NCBI RefSeq assembly: GCF_009498525.1
Contig: NZ_QSNT01000004.1
Span: 252,932 to 316,931 of the forward strand
Source of the DNA: Rhizobium sp. ICMP 5592
Lineage (GTDB): Bacteria; Pseudomonadota; Alphaproteobacteria; Rhizobiales; Rhizobiaceae
Length of the DNA stretch: 64,000 nt
Direction of reading: 5' to 3'
The notes beneath the pieces are model-generated. The model was given only the letters and a program-made list of their open reading frames with translations. It ran no database searches and was not told the DNA's origin. The position numbers and the translations under genes were made by a program. This document shows positions 8,133-16,254 of the stretch, piece by piece; position 1 is the first letter of the stretch; every line of letters begins with the position of its first letter.

Positions 8133-10229
8133 CTACCGCGTAAAGCTCTGCGCATTGCCGGCGTCGACGTTGATGATATTGCCGGTCGACTTGGCGGAAA
8201 GGTCCGAAGCCAGGAAATAGATCGCCTCGGCAATATCCTCCGGGAAGACGTTGAGCTTCAGCATGGAGCGCTTGCGGTAATGTTCCTCGAGATCGTCCAC
8301 CTCGATCTTCGAGGAGGCGGCGCGCTGTTCGCGCCATTCGCCGTTCCAGATCTTCGAGCCGCGCAGGACCGCGTCGGGATTGACCGTGTTGACACGAATG
8401 CCCGCATCCGCGCCTTCGAGCGCCAGGCAGCGTGCCAGATGAATCTCGGCGGCCTTGGCCGTGCAATAGGCGGCGGCGTTCGGCGACGACGCCAGACCGT
8501 TCTTCGAGGCGACGAAGACGACATTGCCGCCGATATTCTGGCGGCGGAAGAGCCGGAAGGCCTCGCGCGAGACGAGGAAATAACCGGTGGCGAGAATGTC
8601 GATATTGCGGTTCCACATCGAAAGCTCGGTGCTTTCAATCGGCGCGGAGGAGGCAATGCCGGCGTTGGAGACGAGGATATCGATGCCGCCGAACTCAACG
8701 CAGGCTTCCGCGAAGGAGGAGATGACGCCCTCTTCCTTGGTCACGTCGAGCCTGACGCTGCGCACGGCATCAGCACCATATTTCTTGGTAAAATCCGCCT
8801 GCGTGTTCTCAAGCGCCGCCTGATCTATATCCGCCAGCACGACGCAGGCGCCCTCATCCACCAGACGTGCCGCCGTGGCGCGGCCGATGCCGCCGGCACC
8901 GCCGGTGACGAAAGCGACGCGGCCGGCAAGGCTCTTCGGCTTCGGCATGCGTTGCAGTTTCGCCTCTTCCAGCAGCCAGTATTCGATATCGAAGGCCTCC
9001 TGCTCAGGCAGGCCTTGATATTCGGATACGGTGGAAGCACCGCGCATGACGTTGATGGCGTTGACGTAGAACTCGCCGGCGATGCGGGCGGTGGCCTTGT
9101 CGCGGGCAAAGGACAGCAGGCCGACGCCGGGTACCAGGAAGATCACCGGATTGGGATCGCGCATGGCGGGCGAATTGTCGTGCTTGCAGTCGTTATAGTA
9201 ACGCGCGTAGTCGGCGCGATAATCTTCCAGCGCCTTGTCGAGACCGGCGATGATGGCATCGACATCCGGCTTGGCCGGATCGAAATCAACGATCAACGGG
9301 CGGATCTTGGTGCGCAGGAAATGATCCGGGCAGCTGGTGCCGAGCGCACCCAGCGGGCGAAGATTCTTCGAATTGACGAATTCGAGCACGGCATCCTGAT
9401 CGTCAAAATGACCGAGCTTGCGTTCGGCTTTGCCGATGCGGCCGCGGATTTCCGGCATCAGCCGGGCGGCAATCGCGCGGCGTTCCGCTTGCGGCAGGCT
9501 CTGGACCGCAGCACCACCGAAAATGGTCTTACCCTCGGTCTTGGCCGCAAACCATTGAATAGCCTTGTTGATGATCGCGAGCGTCAGCTCGTAGCAATCC
9601 TTGGCATCGTTGGCCCAGGTGAAGAGACCATGACTTTCGAGCACGACGCCCTTGGCATTTGGATGTGCCTTGACGAAGGCTTCGAGATCAAGGCCAAGCT
9701 GGAAACCGGGGCGGCGCCAGGGCAGCCAGCCGATATCGTCACCGAAGATTTCGCGGGTCAGCTCGCGGGAATTCTTGGCGGCGGCAATCGCGATGATCGC
9801 GTCCGGATGCATATGATCGACATGGGTGAAGGGCACAAAACCATGCAGAGGGGTATCGATGGAGGCGGCGCGGGCATTAAGGTTATAGGTGCAATGCGGC
9901 AGGAAGCCGACCATGCGATCCTCGTCGGCAACACCCTTGTAGATGCCCTTGAGGCTGTCGAGCTTGTCCTGATAAAGCGTCGCGAAGCCGTCGAGCTTGA
10001 TGGTGCCGACATCGCCGCCAGAGCCCTTGACCCACAGGATCTTGACCCTCTCTCCGGTCAGCGGATCGGTTTCCATGACCTTGGCCGACGTGTTGCCGCC
10101 ACCGTAATTGGTGATACGCTTGTCGGCGCCAAGCAGATTGGAGCGGTAGAGCAACTTGCCCGGCTCGTCGAGCTTGGCCGCGTAGGCGTCATCCCAACGA
10201 TTATCCAGAAGTCGAACCTCAGCCGTCAT
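8133..10229 (-). CDS. rhaD: Bifunctional rhamnulose-1-phosphate aldolase / short-chain dehydrogenase
   Basis: A 698-residue fusion. Residues about 1-430 form a class II aldolase/adducin domain, with NYGGGNTS (41-48), WVKGSGGD and the metal-ligand cluster FTHVDHMHPDA. Residues about 435-698 form an SDR domain with the GGAGGIGRA nucleotide loop, VSNAGIASS, and the catalytic YCTAK (Tyr/Lys). The aldolase part splits rhamnulose-1-phosphate into dihydroxyacetone phosphate and L-lactaldehyde; the SDR part probably oxidises the lactaldehyde or a related intermediate. This fused form is the rhizobial RhaD. The start at 10229 has GGGAGGATGAC just upstream. It is the first gene of the left arm of the divergent rhamnose promoter region. 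Confidence 0.95.
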   Translation of the reverse strand: MTAEVRLLDNRWDDAYAAKLDEPGKLLYRSNLLGADKRITNYGGGNTSAKVMETDPLTGERVKILWVKGSGGDVGTIKLDGFATLYQDKLDSLKGIYKGVADEDRMVGFLPHCTYNLNARAASIDTPLHGFVPFTHVDHMHPDAIIAIAAAKNSRELTREIFGDDIGWLPWRRPGFQLGLDLEAFVKAHPNAKGVVLESHGLFTWANDAKDCYELTLAIINKAIQWFAAKTEGKTIFGGAAVQSLPQAERRAIAARLMPEIRGRIGKAERKLGHFDDQDAVLEFVNSKNLRPLGALGTSCPDHFLRTKIRPLIVDFDPAKPDVDAIIAGLDKALEDYRADYARYYNDCKHDNSPAMRDPNPVIFLVPGVGLLSFARDKATARIAGEFYVNAINVMRGASTVSEYQGLPEQEAFDIEYWLLEEAKLQRMPKPKSLAGRVAFVTGGAGGIGRATAARLVDEGACVVLADIDQAALENTQADFTKKYGADAVRSVRLDVTKEEGVISSFAEACVEFGGIDILVSNAGIASSAPIESTELSMWNRNIDILATGYFLVSREAFRLFRRQNIGGNVVFVASKNGLASSPNAAAYCTAKAAEIHLARCLALEGADAGIRVNTVNPDAVLRGSKIWNGEWREQRAASSKIEVDDLEEHYRKRSMLKLNVFPEDIAEAIYFLASDLSAKSTGNIINVDAGNAQSFTR

Positions 10230-10320
10230 GTCATCCTCCCATGGAATCATCATCTGCGAGCGCACCAAAACTACGGCGCCGCCCCGTTGCGATCAGGATA
10301 TCGCTCACAGAGAGTCGTTT

Positions 10321-10393
10321 TGTCAATCGAAAACGATCATATTTGATAATGTTGCGATGCAATATGAAAGTTTATGATCGTTTATGATTGACA
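10321..10393. promoter_or_regulatory. Divergent rha control region: 21-bp inverted repeat over both -35 boxes
   Basis: The 21 bases 10321-10341 are the reverse complement of 10373-10393 at 19 of 21 positions; the first 11 from the centre side (TATGATCGTTT) and last 8 (GATTGACA) match exactly. Each half-site ends in TTGACA: 10388-10393 reads toward rhaR, and the complement of 10321-10326 reads toward rhaD. The binding half-sites therefore appear to overlap both -35 boxes, which suits repression by the DeoR-type RhaR encoded at 10436. The rightward -10 would be near 10411-10416 (AATAAC), which is weak. Confidence 0.72.
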
Positions 10394-10435
10394 CTTTGCC
10401 ATATTTACGGAATAACCGCCAACAAGGAGGAACCG

Positions 10436-11248
10436 ATGCACGAACGCGAACGCCATCGCATCATTTTGAGCGCCGTACAGGAAAAACCTGTGGTGACGAT
10501 TCAGGATATTTCTGAATTGACCGAGGCCTCTGAAGCGACGATCCGCCGTGATATCGCGGCCCTGCATGTGCAGGGAAAGATCAGGCGCGTGCGCGGCGGC
10601 GCCGAATCCATCCACCCCCCGCAACTCGGCAATCTGGCCGGCCGGCCCTTCCGCGTTTCGGAAGGCGTCAATATCGATAAGAAACGCGCAATTGCGCGCA
10701 AGGCCGCCGAATTGTGCAATCCGGGCGATGCCATCATCATCAATGGCGGCACGACGACATTCCAGCTCGTGCATTATATCTCGGCTTTCCGGCTGCAGGT
10801 GATGACCAATTCCTTCGCGATCGCCGAACATCTGGTCAAGCACTCGAAAAACACGGTGACGGTTCCGGGCGGCGCGATTTATCGCGAGCAAAGCCTGATC
10901 TTGTCGCCCTTCGACAACGACACGACCCGGAATTTCTACGCCCGGCGCATGTTCATCGGCGCACAGGGCGTCGGCCCGCTCGGCATCATGGAGGCGGACG
11001 CGCTGCTGATCCAGAGCGAGCAGAAGCTGATGCGCCAGGCCGACGAGATGGTCGTCATGGTCGATTCCAGCAAATTCAAGCAGCGCTCCAGCCTGATCCT
11101 GTGCCCGCTCGAACAGGTGACGACCATCATCACCGACGATGGCATTTCGGCGGAGACCGTAAGAATGATCGAGGATGCGGGCGTATCCCTGATCATAACA
11201 AGCGTTTCGGCGCAGGCCGAAGAGGAGGATTCCCCATCGGTCGCGTGA
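10436..11248 (+). CDS. rhaR: DeoR-family regulator of L-rhamnose catabolism
   Basis: A 270-residue DeoR-type regulator. The N-terminal winged helix (about residues 5-60) includes TIQDISELTEASEATIRRDIAALH and the DeoR hallmark IRRVRGGA. The C-terminal DeoR sugar-sensor domain has the INGGTTT phosphate-binding loop and VMVDSSKFKQRS. DeoR proteins usually repress and respond to phosphorylated sugars; here the ligand would be a rhamnose-pathway intermediate. ATG 10436 is fixed by a strong AAGGAGG at 10424-10430. It is the first gene of the rightward operon and 53 bp ahead of rhaS. The large inverted repeat upstream is its likely binding site, giving autoregulation and control of rhaDI. Confidence 0.93.
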   Translation: MHERERHRIILSAVQEKPVVTIQDISELTEASEATIRRDIAALHVQGKIRRVRGGAESIHPPQLGNLAGRPFRVSEGVNIDKKRAIARKAAELCNPGDAIIINGGTTTFQLVHYISAFRLQVMTNSFAIAEHLVKHSKNTVTVPGGAIYREQSLILSPFDNDTTRNFYARRMFIGAQGVGPLGIMEADALLIQSEQKLMRQADEMVVMVDSSKFKQRSSLILCPLEQVTTIITDDGISAETVRMIEDAGVSLIITSVSAQAEEEDSPSVA

Positions 11249-11301
11249 GGTGCGCGTCTATGGCGGAGTGAGCATAGACTATCAACTTGGGAGGAAGAGA
11301 C

Positions 11302-12297
11302 ATGAATATTGCAAAGAAACTGGCGATCGGCGTCGCGCTGGCCGCGGCATTGATGGCCGGCACGGCAAGTGCCAAGGACATCAAGATCGGCCTCGTGGTG
11401 AAGTCGCTCGGCAACGGCTTTTTCGAAGCGGCCAACAAGGGTGCGCAGGAAGCCGCCAAGGAACTCGGCGGCGTCCAGGTGATCTACACCGGACCGACCT
11501 CGACGACGGCCGAAGGCCAGATCGAAGTCATCAACTCGCTGATCGCACAGGGCGTAGATGCCATCGCCATCTCCGCCAACGATCCGGACGCTGTCGTCCC
11601 TGCCCTCAAGAAGGCAACGCAGCGCGGCATCAAGGTTATCTCCTGGGACTCCGGTGTGGCCCCGGCCGGCCGCATCCTGCAGCTGAACCCATCCTCGAAC
11701 GCGCTGATCGGCAAGATGTGCCTGACGCTCGCCAAGGATCATCTTGACGGCGGCAAGGGCGATTTCGCCATCCTGTCGGCAACCACCACCTCGACCAACC
11801 AGAACATCTGGATCGGCGAGATGAAGAAGCAGCTGAAGGACTTCCCGGGCCTCAACCTCGTCACCACCGTCTATGGCGACGACCTCTCGGACAAGAGCTA
11901 CCGCGAAGCCCAGGGCCTCCTGACCTCGCATCCGGAAGTCAAGGTCATCGTCGCTCCGACGACCGTCGGCGTGCTCGCCGCTTCGCAGGCCGTCAAGGAT
12001 GCCGGCAAGATCGGCAAGGTCTACGTGACCGGTCTTGGCCTGCCATCCGAAATGGCCGGCGCCATCAAGTCGGGCGCGACAAAGGAATTCGCGATCTGGA
12101 ACCCGATCGACCTCGGCTATTCGGCGACGCAGATCGCCTATCGCCTCGTCAAGGGTGAGACCACCGGCAAGCCGGGCAGCGAGATCAATGCCGGCCGCAT
12201 GGGCAAGATCAAAGTCGGCGAAAACAGCGAAGCCGCCATGGCCGATCCCTTCGTCTACAACGCTTCGAATATCGATCAGTTCTCCAAGGTTTTCTAA
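11302..12297 (+). CDS. rhaS: L-rhamnose ABC transporter, periplasmic binding protein
   Basis: A 331-residue periplasmic-binding-protein-1 fold protein (RbsB-like). A Sec signal peptide (about residues 1-24, ending GTASA) precedes KDIKIGLVVKSLGNGFF. DAIAISANDPDAVVP and KVISWDS are the usual CUT2 binding-protein strands. It captures L-rhamnose in the periplasm and hands it to RhaP/RhaQ. ATG 11302 has GGGAGGAAGA upstream. The gene lies in the order rhaR-S-T-P-Q-U-K, which fixes its identity. It is followed by 73 bp rich in GCCGCCGG-type inverted sequence (CCGGCGGCCTCGGCCGCCGG near 12320-12339) that could form a hairpin favouring higher expression of rhaS. Confidence 0.94.
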   Translation: MNIAKKLAIGVALAAALMAGTASAKDIKIGLVVKSLGNGFFEAANKGAQEAAKELGGVQVIYTGPTSTTAEGQIEVINSLIAQGVDAIAISANDPDAVVPALKKATQRGIKVISWDSGVAPAGRILQLNPSSNALIGKMCLTLAKDHLDGGKGDFAILSATTTSTNQNIWIGEMKKQLKDFPGLNLVTTVYGDDLSDKSYREAQGLLTSHPEVKVIVAPTTVGVLAASQAVKDAGKIGKVYVTGLGLPSEMAGAIKSGATKEFAIWNPIDLGYSATQIAYRLVKGETTGKPGSEINAGRMGKIKVGENSEAAMADPFVYNASNIDQFSKVF

Positions 12298-12319
12298 TCG
12301 AAACCTTGTTCGCAGCCCT

Positions 12320-12339
12320 CCGGCGGCCTCGGCCGCCGG
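12320..12339 (+). other. G/C-rich hairpin between rhaS and rhaT
   Basis: CCGGCGGCC followed by GGCCGCCGG with two bases (TC) between, a strong stem without a T-run. Such intercistronic hairpins after binding-protein genes often stabilise the upstream mRNA or attenuate downstream expression, so the transporter gene set would be expressed unequally. Confidence 0.5.
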
Positions 12340-12370
12340 ACCTGGTTTCACCCTATCCGGTACATTGCTG

Positions 12371-13906
12371 ATGACCACAGTCCTTCAACGACCCGCCACA
12401 GGTACGCCAATGGTGGACAGCACAGCCATTCTGGAAATGCGTGGCATTTCGCAGATCTTCCCCGGCGTGAAGGCGCTCGACGGCGTCAGCATCTCACTCT
12501 ATCCCGGCAAGGTCACCGCGCTCATCGGCGAAAATGGCGCCGGCAAGTCGACGCTCGTTAAGATCCTCACCGGCATCTACCGTCCGAACGAAGGCGAAGT
12601 CCTCGTCGATGGCAAGCCCATCACCTTCCACAATGCCCAGGCCGCCATCGACGCCGGCGTGACCGCCATTCACCAGGAAACCGTGCTCTTCGACGAGCTG
12701 ACGGTTGCCGAAAACATCTTTCTCGGCCACGCGCCGCGCACGAAATTCCGCACCATCGACTGGAAGAAGATGAACAGCCGCGCAAGGCAGCTGCTGGAAT
12801 CGCTCGAGAGCACCATCGATCCGTCGATCCGCCTGAAGGACCTCTCCATCGCGCAGCGCCATCTCGTGGCGATCGCCCGCGCCCTGTCGATCGAGGCCCG
12901 CATCGTCATCATGGACGAGCCGACCGCGGCTCTCTCCCGCAAGGAGATCGACGATCTCTTTCGCATCGTCGGTAACCTGAAGGCCCAGGGCAAAGCCATC
13001 CTCTTCATCAGCCACAAGTTCGATGAGGTCTATGAGATAGCAGACAACTTCGTCGTCTTCCGTGACGGTCGTGCTGTCGGCCATGGCCGGCTGAAGGAAA
13101 CGCCGCAGGACGAGATCGTCCGCATGATGGTCGGCCGTGACGTCAAGGATGCCTTCCCGAAGGTGCCGGTCACGATCGGCGACACCGTGCTCGAAGTCGC
13201 GAATTATTGCCACCGAACCGAATTCCGCGACATTTCCTTCAAGCTCCGTCGCGGCGAGATACTTGGCGTCTACGGCCTGATCGGCGCTGGGCGCTCCGAG
13301 CTCTGTCAGTCCCTTTTCGGCATCACCAGACCGCTTTCCGGCAAGCTGACGCTGAATGGCGAGGACATCCGCATCCATTCGCCGCAGGACGCTATCCGCG
13401 CCGGTATCGTCTATGTGCCGGAGGAGCGTGGCCGCCACGGCCTGGCGCTGCCGATGCCGATCTACCAGAACATGTCGCTGCCCTCGCTGGGGCGCACCTC
13501 GCGCAAGGGCTTCCTGAAGGCCGCGGACGAATTCGCGCTGGCCCGTAAATATGCCGAGCGGCTGGATCTGCGCGCCGCAGCCCTGTCCGTGCCGGTCGGC
13601 ACGCTGTCGGGCGGCAACCAGCAGAAAGTTGTCATCGGCAAATGGCTGGCGACACAGCCGAAGATCATCATCCTCGACGAGCCGACCAAGGGTATCGACA
13701 TCGGCTCGAAGGCCGCCGTTCACGGCTTCATCAGCGAGCTGGCGGCCGAGGGTCTCAGCATCATCATGATCTCCTCCGAACTCCCAGAAATTCTCGGCAT
13801 GTCGGACCGGGTGCTGGTGATGAAGGAGGGGCTATCGGCTGGACTGTTCGACCGCGACGGGCTGACACCGGAAACGCTGGTGCGCGCCGCCACGGGAAAT
13901 GCATAG
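12371..13906 (+). CDS. rhaT: L-rhamnose ABC transporter, dual ATPase subunit
   Basis: A 511-residue CUT2-class ATPase with two nucleotide-binding domains in tandem. The first has Walker A GENGAGKST (about residues 56-64) and Walker B VIMDEPTAA. The second has the degenerate Walker A GLIGAGRSE, an intact LSGGNQQK signature and Walker B IILDEPTKGID. It drives rhamnose import through RhaP and RhaQ. ATG 12371 gives the longest reasonable product; ATG 12410 (start VDSTAILEMRG) is an alternative, as neither has a strong ribosome site. It ends 10 bp before rhaP. Confidence 0.94.
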   Translation: MTTVLQRPATGTPMVDSTAILEMRGISQIFPGVKALDGVSISLYPGKVTALIGENGAGKSTLVKILTGIYRPNEGEVLVDGKPITFHNAQAAIDAGVTAIHQETVLFDELTVAENIFLGHAPRTKFRTIDWKKMNSRARQLLESLESTIDPSIRLKDLSIAQRHLVAIARALSIEARIVIMDEPTAALSRKEIDDLFRIVGNLKAQGKAILFISHKFDEVYEIADNFVVFRDGRAVGHGRLKETPQDEIVRMMVGRDVKDAFPKVPVTIGDTVLEVANYCHRTEFRDISFKLRRGEILGVYGLIGAGRSELCQSLFGITRPLSGKLTLNGEDIRIHSPQDAIRAGIVYVPEERGRHGLALPMPIYQNMSLPSLGRTSRKGFLKAADEFALARKYAERLDLRAAALSVPVGTLSGGNQQKVVIGKWLATQPKIIILDEPTKGIDIGSKAAVHGFISELAAEGLSIIMISSELPEILGMSDRVLVMKEGLSAGLFDRDGLTPETLVRAATGNA

Positions 13907-13916
13907 GGAGGGTTGG

Positions 13917-14921
13917 ATGCCACGCATCCTCAAAAGACGCGAAACACTGCTCTTCGCCATCATCGTCGCGATGATTGCAGGCTTTTCGACGCGCGCGGCC
14001 GGCTTTGCCGAGCCCGGCAATCTCGCCAACATCTTCAACGACACGTCGATCCTGATCATCCTGGCGCTGGCGCAGATGACCGTGATCCTGACGAAATCGA
14101 TCGATCTTTCCGTCGCCGCCAATCTCGCCTTCACCGGCATGGCCATTGCCATGCTGAACGCCACCTATCCCGACCTGCCGCTGATCGTTCTCGTGATCAC
14201 CGCCATCGTCATGGGCGCGGCACTCGGCGCCATCAACGGCTATCTCGTCTGGGCGCTGGAAATCCCGCCAATCGTCGTGACGCTCGGCACGCTGACCATC
14301 TATCGCGGCATGGCCTTCGTGCTGTCCGGCGGCGCCTGGGTCAACGCCCATCAGTTCACGCCGGAATTCCTCAGCGTACCCCGCACGCCGCTGCTCGGCC
14401 TGCCAGTTCTCGCCTGGATCGGCATCGCCATCGTGCTGATGATGTATTTCGTGCTGCGCTATACGCGCTTCGGTCGCTCGACCTATGCCAGTGGCGGCAA
14501 TCCGGTGGCGGCTGTCTATGCCGGTATCGATGTCGGCTGGACGCGCTTCCTGGCCTTCGTCCTATCGGGTGCGCTGGCGGGTCTTTGCGGCTACCTCTGG
14601 GTGTCGCGCTACGCCGTCGCCTATGTCGACATCGCCAATGGTTTCGAGCTCGACAGCGTCGCCGCCTGCGTCATCGGCGGTATCTCGATTGCCGGTGGCG
14701 TCGGCTCGGTCGCCGGTACCGTGCTCGGCGCACTCTTCCTCGGCGTCATCAAGAACGCCCTTCCCGTCATCGGCATTTCGCCGTTCACGCAGATGGCAAT
14801 CTCCGGCACCGTCATCATCCTCGCCGTCGTCTTCAACGCCCGGCGTGAACGCAATCGCGGCCGCATCATCCTCAGGGATCAGGCGGCGAAGGAAGCCTCG
14901 ATCAAGGAGGTAGCCGCATGA
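13917..14921 (+). CDS. rhaP: L-rhamnose ABC transporter permease 1
   Basis: A 334-residue RbsC-family permease with about eight to ten hydrophobic segments. The conserved ILTKSIDLSVAANLAF and VIGGISIAGGVGSVAGTVLGA motifs of CUT2 permeases are visible. With RhaQ it forms the membrane channel of the rhamnose importer. Start 13917 is supported by GGGAGGG at 13907-13913. It overlaps rhaQ by 4 bp (ATGA), which implies translational coupling. Confidence 0.94.
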   Translation: MPRILKRRETLLFAIIVAMIAGFSTRAAGFAEPGNLANIFNDTSILIILALAQMTVILTKSIDLSVAANLAFTGMAIAMLNATYPDLPLIVLVITAIVMGAALGAINGYLVWALEIPPIVVTLGTLTIYRGMAFVLSGGAWVNAHQFTPEFLSVPRTPLLGLPVLAWIGIAIVLMMYFVLRYTRFGRSTYASGGNPVAAVYAGIDVGWTRFLAFVLSGALAGLCGYLWVSRYAVAYVDIANGFELDSVAACVIGGISIAGGVGSVAGTVLGALFLGVIKNALPVIGISPFTQMAISGTVIILAVVFNARRERNRGRIILRDQAAKEASIKEVAA

Positions 14922-15931
14922 GCATCACTTCAGAAGCAACCACGGAAAAGCGCAGCATTCCCGACCGTCTCGGCACGCCGTTCAAGCGGATCCTGGCAAG
15001 CTGGGAAGTGCTGCTCTTCGGTGTCGCTATTGCGATCTTCATCTTCAATTCGCTGGCGTCGCCCTACTTCCTCGATCCCTTTAACCTCTCGGATGCGACC
15101 TTCAACTTCACCGAGAAGGCAATGATCGCCTTTGCCATGGCGCTGCTGGTCATTGCCGGCGAAATCGACCTTTCGGTTGCAGCCATCATCGCGCTTGCCT
15201 CGACCGCCATGGGGGCGGCAGCGCAGGCTGGCGTCGACACGGTCGGTCTCGTTGCCATCGGGCTTGGGGTCGGGCTGCTTTGCGGTCTCTTCAACGGCTT
15301 CCTGGTCTCCGGACTGAAACTGCCCTCGATCGTCGTCACCATCGGCACGATGAGCCTCTTCCGCGGCATCTCCTATATTGTCCTTGGCGACCAGGCTTAC
15401 GGGAACTATCCCGACAGCTTCGCCTATTTTGGCCAGGGCTACGTCGTCTGGGTCTTCTCCTTCGAATTCGTCCTCTTCATCGTGCTAGCGATCATCTTCG
15501 CGATCCTGCTGCATGCCACGAATTTCGGCCGGCAGGTCTACACGATCGGCAACAATGATTTTGCCGCGCGCTTTTCCGGCATCCCGGTCGAACGGGTCAA
15601 ATTCATCCTCTTTCTGCTGACCGGCCTGATGAGCGGTATCGCCGCCGTGTGCCTGACCTCGCGCCTCGGCTCGACGCGGCCGTCGATCGCCCTCGGCTGG
15701 GAACTGGAAGTCGTGACCATGGTCGTGCTCGGCGGCGTGTCGATCCTCGGCGGTTCCGGCACCATCGGCGGCGTCGTCATTGCCGCCTTCGTCATGGGCC
15801 TCGTGACCTTCGGCCTCGGTCTTCTCAACGTGCCCGGCATCGTCATGTCGATCTTCATCGGCCTGCTTCTGATCATCACGATTGCCCTGCCGATCGTCGC
15901 AAAACGCATCAAGACCATGAGCTCCAAATGA
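14918..15931 (+). CDS. rhaQ: L-rhamnose ABC transporter permease 2
   Basis: A 337-residue RbsC-family permease, with a polar N-terminus of about 30 residues followed by multiple membrane spans. It carries VIAGEIDLSVAAIIALAS and VLGGVSILGGSGTIGGVVIAA, the same two family motifs as RhaP, so the channel is a heterodimer of related subunits. It overlaps rhaP at the start and rhaU at the end, each by 4 bp (ATGA). Confidence 0.94.
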   Translation: MSITSEATTEKRSIPDRLGTPFKRILASWEVLLFGVAIAIFIFNSLASPYFLDPFNLSDATFNFTEKAMIAFAMALLVIAGEIDLSVAAIIALASTAMGAAAQAGVDTVGLVAIGLGVGLLCGLFNGFLVSGLKLPSIVVTIGTMSLFRGISYIVLGDQAYGNYPDSFAYFGQGYVVWVFSFEFVLFIVLAIIFAILLHATNFGRQVYTIGNNDFAARFSGIPVERVKFILFLLTGLMSGIAAVCLTSRLGSTRPSIALGWELEVVTMVVLGGVSILGGSGTIGGVVIAAFVMGLVTFGLGLLNVPGIVMSIFIGLLLIITIALPIVAKRIKTMSSK

Positions 15932-16254
15932 CCGCAGCCCTCGAACGCCACGCCTTCAAGATGAAACTCAATCCCGGTATGGAGCTCGAATACAGGAAGC
16001 GCCATGACGAGATCTGGCCGGAACTGGTCGAGCTGCTGCACCAGGCCGGCGCCAGCGACTATTCCATCCATCTCGACCGCGAGACCAACACACTGTTCGG
16101 CGTCCTGACGCGGCCGACAGATCACAAGCTGACGAGCCTGCCCGATCATCCCGTCATGAAAAAATGGTGGGCGCACATGGCCGACATCATGGCAACCAAC
16201 CCCGACAATTCGCCCGTTCAAAGCGATCTCGTCACGGTCTTCCATCTGCCATGA
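15928..16254 (+). CDS. rhaU: L-rhamnose mutarotase
   Basis: A 108-residue protein of the RhaM/RhaU family (ferredoxin-like fold), which speeds interconversion of the alpha and beta anomers of L-rhamnose so that isomerase and kinase are supplied with the right form. Family features are the FKMKLNPGMELEYRKRHDEIWPEL start, the SDYSIHLD strand with the catalytic-region Tyr, and KKWWAHMADIM near the end. Length is typical (about 104-110). It overlaps rhaQ and rhaK by 4 bp each. Confidence 0.95.
   Translation: MTAALERHAFKMKLNPGMELEYRKRHDEIWPELVELLHQAGASDYSIHLDRETNTLFGVLTRPTDHKLTSLPDHPVMKKWWAHMADIMATNPDNSPVQSDLVTVFHLP

Noticed and set aside
6918..10346. A plus-strand open frame of over 1,100 codons opposite rhaI and rhaD
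   Set aside because: It lies antisense to two well-identified genes and passes through the intergenic repeat; its product has no family features. Long antisense frames are common in G+C-rich coding sequence.
12035..12370. Upstream extension of rhaT into rhaS
   Set aside because: The extra 112 residues lie inside rhaS in another frame; the ATPase domain begins near 12420.
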